A stretch of DNA of 64,000 bases from Paulinella micropora (GCA_019918135.1 WBZZ01004022.1:94501-158500); one strand, 5' to 3'. Counted from the stretch's first letter, positions 39,281-48,345 are shown. Notes: generated by a model from the letters alone, not told the origin. Numbers and translations: made by a program.

Positions 39281-42200
39281 CTAGTTGTGTTCTTTCCGTC
39301 GAAAAACAAACAAGCCCAACCCCTCGCGGCCGCCTGACAGGCTCACGGGTGCCGCGCAGACGAGCGTAAAGGCGGACGACAATACTTTGTACGTGCCGTG
39401 CGCGCGCAGTTCTCCGTTGCGCTCGACCAAGAAAGCGTACCTGCAGTGCTTGCCCCGCTGCCACAAGAGGGCCAAGGTCTGCTTGCGTGTCGGTCTTAGC
39501 CCCGCCAGCAGCGCGTAGACGCAGTAGCTGCCACCCCCTCCCGTTGGCGGGTTAGCGCGTGCTTCTTCCAGGGGGCAGAACCCCGCGAGTCTTGCCGCCC
39601 TGCGAATGTACTGTCTGGCCTGCGCGGACTCAGCCCCCTCGGCGGTGACAAATTTCAGTTTTTTTTTCTCTTGCTGTAAGTAGTAATCCAAAATGGCAAA
39701 GAGGTAAGGCTGAGGGGCGCCAGGGGGTGCCGCGTGGCCCAAAACGCGGTGGTACCAGTGTAGGAGAGCCTCGCTCTGCGCCAGCGAGCTGGCGTCGTGC
39801 CGCGGCAGGGCTAGCAGGGGCACACTGTCTCCCTCCTCGCGCACGGCCAAGGCGCGAGGAGGGGGAGGGGGGGGAGCCGGGATCAAGCCCAGGGCCGGAA
39901 GCTCGTACGGCGCCCGCGCAGCCTTCCCTGCAGGGGCCGTTGGCTCCAAGGGGCGCTGTTGTATGTAAGCGACACTGCTGTCTGCTCTGCGCGGGCCCCG
40001 CGGGCTGCGGAGCACGACTTCGGTTAGTAGAAGGCACGCCCAGCAGACAAAGAGTGTGACCAGCTGTTCCGTCAGGGGCGAGCTACTCACCGTACCCTTG
40101 CGCAGGCGCAGGGGTAGCAGTTCTACTATTTTGTACGCTGTAGACGGCGAGGGCAAGCGTTCAAAAAAGAGGCCGCGCAATGAGGGCGGTACGTGCCTAA
40201 ACTTGATGTTCTGAATGTAGAGGTAGAAGAAGGGACAACGTAGGGGGCTTTCGTAGCGGCCCTCGGTGGAGGATCCGTTCTTGTCCACCTTGGATGGCGT
40301 AAACTCGACGTGTAACACGTAATGCCACAAACGGCCTAACTGTCTCACTGGCTCGGGGAGCTGCGACGGGGCCTTGCTCAGGTCATCCCAGGCTAGCGCC
40401 CCTGCCTCCTCGCCACACAGCCTGAGCTCCCGGTAAGCAGCAAGCCCCCAGCTGTGGCTGGGCCGCAGCCCCCAGCCGCCCGCCAGCCTTTCGGAGCCCA
40501 GGGCATAAAAGCAGAGGAACAGAGTTAACGCGTTGGAGAGCCGCAGGATCGACGAGGGGTAGGTCGACGCGGTGGCCAGGTTGCAAGTCTGCTCCTCGTC
40601 AAAGTCAATGGCCCAGAAGCGCCGGCGCTTCCGATCGAAGGTGAAGTTGTCGGGCTTGAGGTCGAAGGTGCAGAGCTGGCGCAGAGAGTGAAAGAAACGG
40701 CTTAAAAAGTCGCATAGTTCGGCCTCACGCCACTCGCGCGCACCGTCTTGGAGCCCGGGGGCCTGGTTGAGGTAGTACATCAAGGAACCGCCCACATAGT
40801 CGCTCAGGATCACATAAAAATCGCCCGGACTCCCTCCGTCGCGCCAGGGCGCAACGCCGGGGTCGCGCTTCCCGGACGATTCATCGTAGCAATACAAAAT
40901 AGCCCTTACCGGAGGCGCGACCCCCCCGGCGGCGTACAGATAGCGGTACAGGACTTGTGCGACCGCCTCTTGCTGTCTGTTCTGGCGGCGCAACTTTTCT
41001 TCAGCCCGAGCAGCATCGTCGTCTTCCTCATCGCTGTCACAGTAGTCGGCATGTTCCTTGCCGAGGGGCAGCTTCTTGGCAACCAAATCGAGGCCCAAGC
41101 TCGTCCGGGCGCGCGCAGCAGCGGGGCTGGTACTGTTAGGGTTCGCAAAATTAAATCGCCGGATATCTTTAGTGAGGGACTTGCCGTTCTCCTTGGCATA
41201 AGTATACCATTCCTCGCTTTGCACTAGGCAGACGGGGGCGCCCTCCGGCCACAGAAAGACGCCTGCCTCCGGTGGCTCAGTGCCTCGCCGCCAAAAAAGA
41301 CCCGCCGAACTGTTGGCGCTTGAGAGGACCCCGCGCTTGGCCTCGTCGTAGCAACCCACGCGCAGGTCGGCGGCGGGGCCCAGGGGGGTCCACGCAGCTT
41401 GCCCGATGACCCGCAGCCCCGGGAGGAGCTGCTCACTGAGTTGGAGGGGGCCTGCTAGCCCCGGGGCGCTCATGACGTCCGGTGGGACGGTCTGGCAAGC
41501 GCTATCGTCGTCGTGAACGCCGGGCTGGATCTGTAGTGGTACCGGAATTCTTACCTCCAAGCTTGCTAGGGCCTCGCGCAGACAGTTGTCAAAGCACTTG
41601 CGCAGGGGGGTCGTCACGGGCTCCAGCTTCTCCCACCAGCTCCGGGCCAACTGGCGCACCGGGTCCTGGGCCCAAATACAAAGCTGGCGCGCTAGCGCGG
41701 GGCCGCCTGCGTGCCGGTAGGCCGTGTCTTGCTGCGCTAGCAGGTCGAACAGGACTAGCAGGTTAAAGACGCGCGCGCCTCGCTCGGTCACCATGTCTTC
41801 GCCGCGCGTGCCTCGGGTAGCTACTAGCTCTTTGGCGTGCGCTACCCCCGCGTGCGACAGCAGGTATCGTTGCTGTTGCTCGTGCCAGCACAGCGACTCG
41901 TGGTTCATTCTCAGTAGCAGCAGGTGCCCCGTGCCCAAAGCCAGTGAATGAATAAAGGAGTCTAACTCGGGCTGCCGCGGCGTGGGCGCTGTGCGGGCCA
42001 ACGGCGCCCCCGCCCAGTCTGTCCATAGCCAAAAGGTCTCTGGCCTTTCCAGCAGAATACCCCGCACGGCGCTTGTGCAGCCCGTGACCAGGTGCAAATA
42101 CTGGTACAGCGCAGCCTCCAACACAACCAGGCTAGCGCGCTCCTCTAAGTTTCCAATCCCACCGGAGCCGGGAGTCAGTCGGACAAACGCAAACTTGGCG

Positions 42201-42553
42201 TCTTGGATTGTTAGTGTATACTGTGCATACTGCCCCGCCGCGTCTGAGCCTAGGTTAGAGGCACAGAACCGCTTCCAAGCCTCTGCGCTTACGGACTGGA
42301 TCGCAACGACGGGAACGGATGTCGCTGCCAACGCAGGCTGGGTCTGCGAACCCCCGACCACTCTTCCAGCGCTAACCACACAGCAGTGATCCTTCCATTC
42401 GACGTACCATCGGCGCTCGTGCAGGCGATTCCATGCTGGTTCGTGTCTAACGGGCTGCGCGGGGATCCCGCAGCTTTTGCACAGCAAGCCGGCGTCTTGT
42501 AACACGTAGTTTAAAGCAGCAAACCCGCGCGCCGCTCTCTCATGCTGAGGCAT
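39281..42553 (-). CDS. Large kinase-like multidomain protein, ~1,090 aa
   Basis: The ATG is at 42553; the frame is open 12 codons upstream. A protein kinase fold is indicated near the middle: LRQLCTFDLKPDNFTFD (catalytic Asp near 631) and WAIDFDEE (metal-binding Asp near 650, a DFD in place of DFG). The ATP-binding lysine and glycine loop are not obvious, so activity is uncertain. Residues ~180-300 (WTDWAGAPL, LRMNHESLCW) look like a second, degenerate kinase lobe. A hydrophobic segment near residue 830 (LVTLFVCWACLLLTEVV) could be a membrane anchor. The C-terminal ~200 residues, with a Cys near GGSYCVYALLAG and a later His, resemble no family I can name. Such large kinase-like proteins in giant viruses are candidate host-signalling modifiers. 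Confidence 0.6.
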   Translation of the reverse strand: MPQHERAARGFAALNYVLQDAGLLCKSCGIPAQPVRHEPAWNRLHERRWYVEWKDHCCVVSAGRVVGGSQTQPALAATSVPVVAIQSVSAEAWKRFCASNLGSDAAGQYAQYTLTIQDAKFAFVRLTPGSGGIGNLEERASLVVLEAALYQYLHLVTGCTSAVRGILLERPETFWLWTDWAGAPLARTAPTPRQPELDSFIHSLALGTGHLLLLRMNHESLCWHEQQQRYLLSHAGVAHAKELVATRGTRGEDMVTERGARVFNLLVLFDLLAQQDTAYRHAGGPALARQLCIWAQDPVRQLARSWWEKLEPVTTPLRKCFDNCLREALASLEVRIPVPLQIQPGVHDDDSACQTVPPDVMSAPGLAGPLQLSEQLLPGLRVIGQAAWTPLGPAADLRVGCYDEAKRGVLSSANSSAGLFWRRGTEPPEAGVFLWPEGAPVCLVQSEEWYTYAKENGKSLTKDIRRFNFANPNSTSPAAARARTSLGLDLVAKKLPLGKEHADYCDSDEEDDDAARAEEKLRRQNRQQEAVAQVLYRYLYAAGGVAPPVRAILYCYDESSGKRDPGVAPWRDGGSPGDFYVILSDYVGGSLMYYLNQAPGLQDGAREWREAELCDFLSRFFHSLRQLCTFDLKPDNFTFDRKRRRFWAIDFDEEQTCNLATASTYPSSILRLSNALTLFLCFYALGSERLAGGWGLRPSHSWGLAAYRELRLCGEEAGALAWDDLSKAPSQLPEPVRQLGRLWHYVLHVEFTPSKVDKNGSSTEGRYESPLRCPFFYLYIQNIKFRHVPPSLRGLFFERLPSPSTAYKIVELLPLRLRKGTVSSSPLTEQLVTLFVCWACLLLTEVVLRSPRGPRRADSSVAYIQQRPLEPTAPAGKAARAPYELPALGLIPAPPPPPPRALAVREEGDSVPLLALPRHDASSLAQSEALLHWYHRVLGHAAPPGAPQPYLFAILDYYLQQEKKKLKFVTAEGAESAQARQYIRRAARLAGFCPLEEARANPPTGGGGSYCVYALLAGLRPTRKQTLALLWQRGKHCRYAFLVERNGELRAHGTYKVLSSAFTLVCAAPVSLSGGREGLGLFVFRRKEHN

Positions 42554-42739
42554 ACAACAAACGACCAGAAAAAAAGTAGCAGTGCTCACTAGTATTACAA
42601 GCTAGAGGACGCCCCCCCCCCCCCCCCCACCTCCCCCCCCCCCTCCTCGCCTCCCCTTGTGCTTCTGCAAGGGAGGCGAGGGAAGAGGGAAGGCAGGCTC
42701 CGTCTTTCTCGAGGCAAGGGTTCCCGCGAATGAATGCTA

Positions 42740-42753
42740 CTATAAGTATATAA
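42740..42753 (+). promoter_or_regulatory. TATA-like box for the GH88/105-like gene
   Basis: CTATAAGTATATAAG lies ~95 bases before the ATG at 42846, followed by a pyrimidine-rich stretch and a long C run (42822-42837) in the 5' leader. Confidence 0.4.
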
Positions 42754-42845
42754 GTTCTTTTCCGTCCTTCCTCATTGGCTGGCTAGTTTGCATTCACGAA
42801 CTACAGCTCTGCCTAAGAACCCCCCCCCCCCCCCAAGAAAAAAGA

Positions 42846-44081
42846 ATGTGGTGCGGCAGCGCTTTAGTCCGGCTGGGGGGTTTGTTGCAACAGCGCTTAA
42901 AAGAGCCGCTGTTGGTGCCGGGCTGGACGGGGTTTTATGGCTGGAACTACGAATCGGCTGTAGCGCTAGAGGCCCTGCGCAACCCCCCGTGGGACGCAGC
43001 CGCCGAGATAGAGCAGCTCCTGGCCGACAGGGCCCTTCAGTTCTGGCAGCCCGGGTGGTTGGTTGCGCATCAAATCCCTGTGGAGTTCTGGCTGACACCC
43101 GGGGATAGGGTAGGCCTTTTTGGCAGCCTCCTCCGCGACGTGCCAGGGGCAGAAGATGTTTATTGCTATGCGGTCCGTGGAGTGCGTAGCTGGCGGCGGC
43201 ATCCCGACTGGACTGGACTAGTAGTGCGAAAACTCGGGGACAGCCGAGGGGTTAACTGTCGCAAGTGGCTGTGGCTGGACGATGTGTACATGGCCGGCGC
43301 AGCACTGCTAGCCGACTACCCCAACGAGACGTGGACTATGCTGGTTCAAGCCAGGGAGGCCTTTGTAGACCCAACTGATGGGCTGCGGTGGCACGGGCGC
43401 TGCGCGACCTCGGCGGCCCACAACGGCGTCAAATGGAGCAGGGCCAACGCCTGGGCGCTGCTGGCGCTGGCGCGCTACGTAGTGCGCACCAATGACGACC
43501 AAGCCAGCGAGTGGCTGAGCCGCGACTTGTTGGCTCTGTCTCTGCACCAACGCCAGCACGGCGCCTTTGGCAACATCGTCAATAACAAGACCAGCCCTGA
43601 CGAGACCAGCCTAACCAGTGTCTACGTGTACGCAGTGGCGGTGCTAGAACGTAGCAGGTTGCACCCCGCCTCTTTGACTGAGCTGCGCAACCGGGCACTG
43701 ACCGCGCTGGGCTGGTTGAACACACGGCGTACGCGCGGTCTCAGGTTAAGCGACAGTTGCCCCGCTACTGGCCTGGCCTCACCAGCGCATTACAACGGGC
43801 GCGTGTCCGGCTCCCGACTGAATGCGGGCCCCGCAGTCGCCCTGGCGGCCTGGGCGCGTGTAGGCGAGGTGCTGCTGCACGATTCAAACGCCACACACTA
43901 CGTGCCCGCGTCCTGGTCGTCACCCCCCGCAGACCGCTGCGGCCCGCGGCCGAAACTGGTGGTTTTCTACATAGTAGTCATAGCTATTCTTGGCGTCTGC
44001 TGCTGCTGCTGCTGCTGCTTAGTTCGAGCTCAGAGTTTCAGACAGAGAGGAAATAAAAGGAGCAATAAAAGGAACACTTAA
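42846..44081 (+). CDS. GH88/GH105-like hydrolase with C-terminal membrane anchor, 411 aa
   Basis: First ATG at 42846. The (alpha/alpha)6-barrel motifs of unsaturated uronyl hydrolases are visible: WLWLDDVYMAG (about 140-150, containing the conserved catalytic-type Asp) and VKWSRANAWALLALARYV (about 195-212). GH88/GH105 enzymes remove the unsaturated sugar left by polysaccharide lyases, using water addition. A substrate such as an algal, plant or amoebal surface glycan is inference. Unusually, the protein ends in a transmembrane helix (VVFYIVVIAILGV, about 370-385) followed by seven cysteines encoded by a TGC microsatellite (43998-44020) and a basic tail. The Cys run could be palmitoylated. 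No clear signal peptide. Confidence 0.7.
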   Translation: MWCGSALVRLGGLLQQRLKEPLLVPGWTGFYGWNYESAVALEALRNPPWDAAAEIEQLLADRALQFWQPGWLVAHQIPVEFWLTPGDRVGLFGSLLRDVPGAEDVYCYAVRGVRSWRRHPDWTGLVVRKLGDSRGVNCRKWLWLDDVYMAGAALLADYPNETWTMLVQAREAFVDPTDGLRWHGRCATSAAHNGVKWSRANAWALLALARYVVRTNDDQASEWLSRDLLALSLHQRQHGAFGNIVNNKTSPDETSLTSVYVYAVAVLERSRLHPASLTELRNRALTALGWLNTRRTRGLRLSDSCPATGLASPAHYNGRVSGSRLNAGPAVALAAWARVGEVLLHDSNATHYVPASWSSPPADRCGPRPKLVVFYIVVIAILGVCCCCCCCLVRAQSFRQRGNKRSNKRNT

Positions 44082-44166
44082 GGTGGCGCTCCGAGGAAGG
44101 AGAGGGGGAGGGGGGGAAGCGTTCCCCTCCCTCTCTCCCCCCCCCCCTTCCATCCCTCCCCGCTCC

Positions 44167-44178
44167 TATATGTATAAG
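44167..44178 (+). promoter_or_regulatory. TATA-like box for RING gene 1
   Basis: TATATGTATAAG about 65 bases before the ATG at 44243, with a pyrimidine tract in between, the same arrangement as at 42740. Confidence 0.4.
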
Positions 44179-44242
44179 CGTCTGGCCCTCTCTCTCCTCA
44201 TTTTCTTTTACTCACTTACTTAAGGGGCGAAACAAAAAATAA

Positions 44243-44863
44243 ATGAGCAACAATATCGGTAGCAATGTTGGGTGGCGCTCCCAGATAAAAACCTCGCCTG
44301 CTGCTACCGAGGAGACGACGACAGGCGCGGCCCGCTACGAGCGCAGCCCCGCGGAACCAATGCAAGGTCCGCCCACCGCGGGGCCGGCCAGCGCCATATT
44401 GATTGGGGCTCGGCCTCAAGACGAGCCCCCAAGCCAGTTCTATGCCGCGAGAGCGGAGGCAGAGCTCGACAGCCCCTTGGAATACTCCTACGATGGCTCC
44501 GCGGGAGGCTTTTTGTTTACCTTACAGGCGAGCCAGATGCGACTCACAAGCCTCCTTGCTATTTTACAAGCAGCGGGGATGGAGCCAATCTCGTTGGAGT
44601 CGGCCGCTCACCCCCTTGGCCTGTCGGAAGCGAGCATAGATCTCTTGCCCCAACTTGAGGTTACCACTGCCTTTCTTAAGGCCCCGGGGGCGCCCAAGGA
44701 ATGCCCGATTTGTCTGCAGGATCTCGTCGTAGGGGACAAGTTACGGGGCATTCCTTGTGCGCATTATCTGCATCGACACTGCCTGGACCATTGGCTCAAA
44801 ACCAACGGTTCCTGTCCTGTTTGTCGCGTTAGGGTTTTCGATGAAAATCCAAGCGACATTTAA
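44243..44863 (+). CDS. RING-H2 E3-type protein 1, 206 aa
   Basis: The C-terminal 40 residues are a RING-H2 finger: CPICLQD (from ~154), C.HYLHRHC and CPVCR. This suggests a ubiquitin E3 ligase that recruits a host E2. The first ~90 residues are polar and disordered. Residues ~90-145 form a domain (FTLQASQMRLTSLLAILQAAGM...LSEASIDLLPQLEVTT) also present in the tandem paralogue at 45071 and thus probably a target-binding module. The two proteins keep the RING and this domain but diverge at the N-terminus. The leftmost ATG is the only start. Confidence 0.85.
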   Translation: MSNNIGSNVGWRSQIKTSPAATEETTTGAARYERSPAEPMQGPPTAGPASAILIGARPQDEPPSQFYAARAEAELDSPLEYSYDGSAGGFLFTLQASQMRLTSLLAILQAAGMEPISLESAAHPLGLSEASIDLLPQLEVTTAFLKAPGAPKECPICLQDLVVGDKLRGIPCAHYLHRHCLDHWLKTNGSCPVCRVRVFDENPSDI

Positions 44864-45070
44864 ACCCAATCCACAAAAATAATATTTAAGTTAATGCAAG
44901 AGAGAGAAAGGGGGGGGGGGAGGGGATGTGGAAGGTGTTTATTAAAAGCCTGACAAAGAATACTGACGGGATGGAAGGGGAGGGGGGGGGCGCCCCCCCC
45001 CTTTTTCAGTGACCTTTCCTGGCTTGCTTGATTTTGTCCTAGCTCACAAGACAAGACACAATCAGCAAAA
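44864..45070. repeat. Intergenic G-run/GGCGCC/C-run palindrome
   Basis: It includes GGGGGGGGCGCCCCCCCC at 44981-45002, between the two RING genes. Confidence 0.55.
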
Positions 45071-45694
45071 ATGAGTAGTAGCACTAGCAGCAATGTTAGT
45101 TCGCGTTCCCGGACAAAGCGTACAGCCTCTACCGAGACGACAAACGCGACGCGCCACAAACGCAGGCAGACCGCTCCCCTCCTGGAGCCCTTGGCCCCCT
45201 CTGACAACGCCGACGCGGAAGCAGCCCCCTCTTCCTCTTCTTCGTCGTCTCCTTCTACAAACCCCACGAACGCCGCCGAGACAACCTTTGCGGCAGAGCT
45301 CGACAATTTTATGGCACAATCCCACGATGGCTCCTCGCGAGGATTTATGTTTAGTGTGAACGTGAGTGAGCTAAGCCTTGCAAGCTTCTTTGCTGTTTTA
45401 CAAGCGAGAGGATTGGAAGAAATCTCAGAAGAGGCACCCCCAGACCCCCCGGGCCTGTCGGCGGCTAGCTTAAATCTCTTGCCCGAGCTAGAGGTTTCCG
45501 CTGATTTTTTGCAAGCCCCGGGGGCGCCTAAGGAGTGTGCTATCTGCCTGCAGGAGCTCGTAGCGGGGGACAAACTACGAGGCATTCCTTGCGTGCACTA
45601 TCTGCATCGAGATTGCCTCGATCGATGGCTCAAGACAAACGGCTCCTGTCCTGTTTGTCGCGCCGTGGTATTCGACGAGGACGGTGCTGCCTAG
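45071..45694 (+). CDS. RING-H2 E3-type protein 2, 207 aa
   Basis: It is a tandem paralogue of the gene at 44243. The C-terminal RING begins with CAICLQE (~156), then C.HYLHRDC and CPVCR. The pre-RING domain (MFSVNVSELSLASFFAVLQ...LSAASLNLLPELEVS) aligns with the paralogue without gaps. The N-terminal 80 residues are a Ser/Thr-rich low-complexity segment with a Ser run and an acidic stretch, unlike copy 1. Function as an E3 ligase is inferred from the finger. Only 111 bases separate its stop from the 3' end of the convergent H3-tail gene. Confidence 0.85.
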   Translation: MSSSTSSNVSSRSRTKRTASTETTNATRHKRRQTAPLLEPLAPSDNADAEAAPSSSSSSSPSTNPTNAAETTFAAELDNFMAQSHDGSSRGFMFSVNVSELSLASFFAVLQARGLEEISEEAPPDPPGLSAASLNLLPELEVSADFLQAPGAPKECAICLQELVAGDKLRGIPCVHYLHRDCLDRWLKTNGSCPVCRAVVFDEDGAA

Positions 45695-45805
45695 CCGGTG
45701 TGCGCAGGCTTAAAAGGCCGACCGAAAGCAAAAGCATTGACACTATTTTTTGTTTTCTTTCTTTTAATGATACTAAACAAAGGTTTGTGCCCTCCCCTGG
45801 GGCCT

Positions 45806-46195
45806 CTAACAAGAGTCGTTATCGTCTTGGCCATGCACAAGCACGGATGTCATTAAAGTTGATTCTGAGTCCTTCTGCCACTGTTTCAATTGAGTCTGGA
45901 TCTCGTCCATGTCGTCGGTTCTGTGTAGATGGCGCATCGACTCTTCGTAAGCTGCCAACGCTTGCTTCTCTACCTCTGCCAACTTCTTCTTGAGATGTTC
46001 CAAGGCACCAGGGTGATACCAATAGTTGCCTGTTAGTTTGAGCTCTAGGCTCCCGTTGAGGTGGTCGCTGCTGACCTTGATTTCAACCTCTGTAGCAGTC
46101 TTGCGCTTTTTGCGCGCGTTGGTGTGCGCGGACGTTTCTTTTCTGGCCACGTGGCCTCCGGTAGAGGTACGGGCTGTTTGCTTGGTTCGTGCCAT
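45806..46195 (-). CDS. Histone H3 tail mimic with coiled-coil, 129 aa
   Basis: ATG 46195 encodes Met followed by ARTKQTARTSTGGHVARK. After loss of the initiator Met, this is residues 1-8 of histone H3, then T for K9, STGG intact (10-13), H for K14, and R17-K18 intact. The resemblance fades after residue 18, through a basic stretch (NARKKRKTATE). The rest is not a histone fold: it is a strand-rich segment (VEIKVSSDHLNGSLELKLTGNYW) and a coiled coil (LEHLKKKLAEVEKQALAAYEESM... to about 115), with an acidic end (HGQDDNDSC). Histone H3K4 readers and writers bind a free ARTK N-terminus, so the protein may compete with H3 at K4, while the K9 and K14 sites are removed. Oligomerisation by the coiled coil would make it multivalent. 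Function is inferred; the sequence match is direct. Confidence 0.85.
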   Translation of the reverse strand: MARTKQTARTSTGGHVARKETSAHTNARKKRKTATEVEIKVSSDHLNGSLELKLTGNYWYHPGALEHLKKKLAEVEKQALAAYEESMRHLHRTDDMDEIQTQLKQWQKDSESTLMTSVLVHGQDDNDSC

Positions 46196-46263
46196 GGTCG
46201 TCTCGGTTCCAACAAAAAAATGAGGCATTCGGCGCTTTCCTGGCACCAAAGGGCGCGCCACGA

Positions 46264-46320
46264 GGGGGGGGGGCGCCCCCCCCGCATGCTCGGAAAGGGG
46301 GGGGGGCGCCCCCCCCCCCC
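46264..46320. repeat. Two G-run/GGCGCC/C-run palindromes upstream of the H3-tail gene
   Basis: GGGGGGGGGGCGCCCCCCCC (46264-46283) and GGGGGGGCGCCCCCCC (46297-46320) sit side by side in the divergent interval between the H3-tail gene and the WHxH gene. Confidence 0.65.
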
Positions 46321-46384
46321 TGCCACTTTCCCGACGGGGGGAGGGGCGCTCTCTCCTTTCGAGCGGGGGTGTATCCAAAACAAG

Positions 46385-46392
46385 GATATACA
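46385..46392 (+). promoter_or_regulatory. TATA-like box for the WHxH gene
   Basis: GGATATACACC lies ~37 bases before the ATG at 46429; a pyrimidine-rich initiator-like stretch follows. Confidence 0.35.
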
Positions 46393-46428
46393 CCAGAGTG
46401 CTGCTTCTCCTCTATTTTTCTAACAGAG

Positions 46429-48296
46429 ATGTCTGCTGGAGCTCCAGCAAGAGAACCCCGCCGTTCGGAGCGCATCCGGGCGCAAAACTTACAGCGAGCC
46501 AATAACAACATGGCAGGGGTGGTGTGGCCAAACTGCGCCGAGTGGCTCCGGCGCGAGCTAGGCTCCCGCTCCCAACCGCGGCTCGTGGAGGCATTGCGCG
46601 AATTGCTAGCGCTGCCCTTTTGGTTAGAGCTGGAAAAGCGAACACAGACAAACCGGACCGAGCTGCTGCAAGTCTACGTCAGGTTCCTTCTTCTGCGCGC
46701 CGAGGATGCCAATCTGTCGCCCTTGCACTGGCTGGACGCGATCTGGCACTCGCACCTACTGGAAACGGAGAACTACGCAACCTGTTGTCTTTTACTGGTA
46801 GGCCGATTGATTGCACATAGTACGCTGGTGCCCGGCGGGCCGCAGGAGCAGGCGCCACGACAGCAAGCCCTACGGGAGAGTTACAAGCGCAAGTACAAGG
46901 AAGTGCTCCAGACCTACCCACTCTACGCGCACCCCCCCCGGTCGCTGACGAGGTTGTGCCGCGCGGTTCTTCTTCGCCGCCGCCACAATGCCAGAGCCAG
47001 AGCCCCTCCTCTCCGCTGCGGCTCTGCCTCAAACTTGTGCTAGGCCCCGACGGCGTTCATTTGAACAAAGAGCCCCTGGCGTATCTCGACGTGCCGACCG
47101 CGTCCGCAGCCGGCAAGTCGTTTGCAGAATGGGTGGACTACGTCCTAGCGCTCGCGCAACCACACGTGCAGGGGCGCGCCGTCGCAGTGGACCAAGAGGC
47201 CTACCTGTCCGCTTGGAATGCCTGGAAGTCGCCGTCCACGCCCGCTCCTTCTGCGTGTGTTCTGCAGGCACTAGGCTTCGACCCTAGCTTTGCGCAGGCG
47301 GAGGAGCGCTGGCTTCTGTCTAACCACGAGGCGGTGCCGTTCACGCGACCCTGCTTTTTGATTACCACGGATAACACAGGAGGGCGGCGCAGTTACCGAT
47401 ATACAACCTACGTCTGCCGCCCGGCTTCCTGGTCACGAGGCGCGCTGGCACTTTCTGACGCCGCGCGGCTGGGCTGCAGGTTCTTAGACAACGTCTGCCC
47501 CCCGCGCTGCAGTCTGAAACATCTGGCGGCAACTGCTTGGCTCTCATCGGACCTGGACATTGCTTGCCCCGAGCCCGCGGAAGCCCTCAGTTTGGGGCCG
47601 CTGCACACCGAAGCGCGGCTGCGCTTGGCTACCCAGGTTGTCCAGATGCAGGGCATGCTTTATCACCTGCACTGTGCCTGCCCGGGCCCCGTGCAGGCGT
47701 CTCCTCTGTCTTCTTTTCAGGGCAGCGAGCCGCTAGCCTCAGCCTACAGGCGCACGGTGTCAGTGCCGCTTCAGCACTGGCGGGAACCACGCCTGAGCAC
47801 CGTCGTCTCTCGTTTGCTGGACGCTTTCCGGGCAGAGGCACCGTCCGAGGTAGAACGGCACGTGGTTTGCGTGGGGCTGCCCCGCAACAACTACCAGCGG
47901 TTGCCCGTAGGCTACGTGGCTGCCACAAGAGACGACGCTGCGCTGCTACCGCTATGCTTTGCCTGTCTCTGTCCGCGCGCGTACAAACTGGCGGTCCGCG
48001 AGCTGGAGGTCAAGACGATGAGCGGGTCCAACCTCCTGCTCCGAGTGCCCAACGACACAACAGCTCTTGCCGTTCGATTACTGGCTCGCGAAAACCCGGC
48101 CTGTGGTTGGCCCCTGGATATGCAGCGCATGAACATCATCAACCCGCCTACTACTACTACTACCACCGCGCTAAGCTACGCCCACTTAACGGATGGAGGC
48201 TGTTTGACAAGCGTCCCCGACCTGTGGTCATCGGCAACGACGTGGGTGCGCCCTGGCGACAGGGTTTATCTAATGGCTAGGCTGCGCGGCTGCTAG
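46429..48296 (+). CDS. WHxH-motif (GRDP/DUF1399-like) protein, ~622 aa, frame break at 46931
   Basis: ATG 46429 (MSAGAPAREPRRSERI) opens a 204-codon frame ending at 47043. An overlapping frame without ATG continues from about 46931 to 48296. A C8 run at 46931-46938 would join them with one extra C. The first part has HWLDAIWHSHLLETENYATC (about 100-120) and GRLIAHSTL, the WHxH signature of the glycine-rich-domain (DUF1399) family, whose role is unclear. The second part (~420 residues) is strand-rich and Cys-containing, with a Thr run encoded by TAC/ACC repeats near 48150. DUF1399 proteins are commonly followed by a long variable region, so one gene fits. If the break is real, the second part lacks a normal start. 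Confidence 0.6.
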
Positions 48297-48345
48297 CCCC
48301 CCCCCAGCCCGCAAGCGCACAGCCCGCTTGCGCGGGCTGGGAGAG
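48297..48345. repeat. Palindromic element, AGCCCGCAAGCG type
   Basis: CAGCCCGCAAGCG and CGCTTGCGCGGGCTGG form an inverted repeat next to a C run. It belongs to the same family as the elements at 36271, 59948 and 60859, and here sits directly after a stop codon. Confidence 0.5.
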
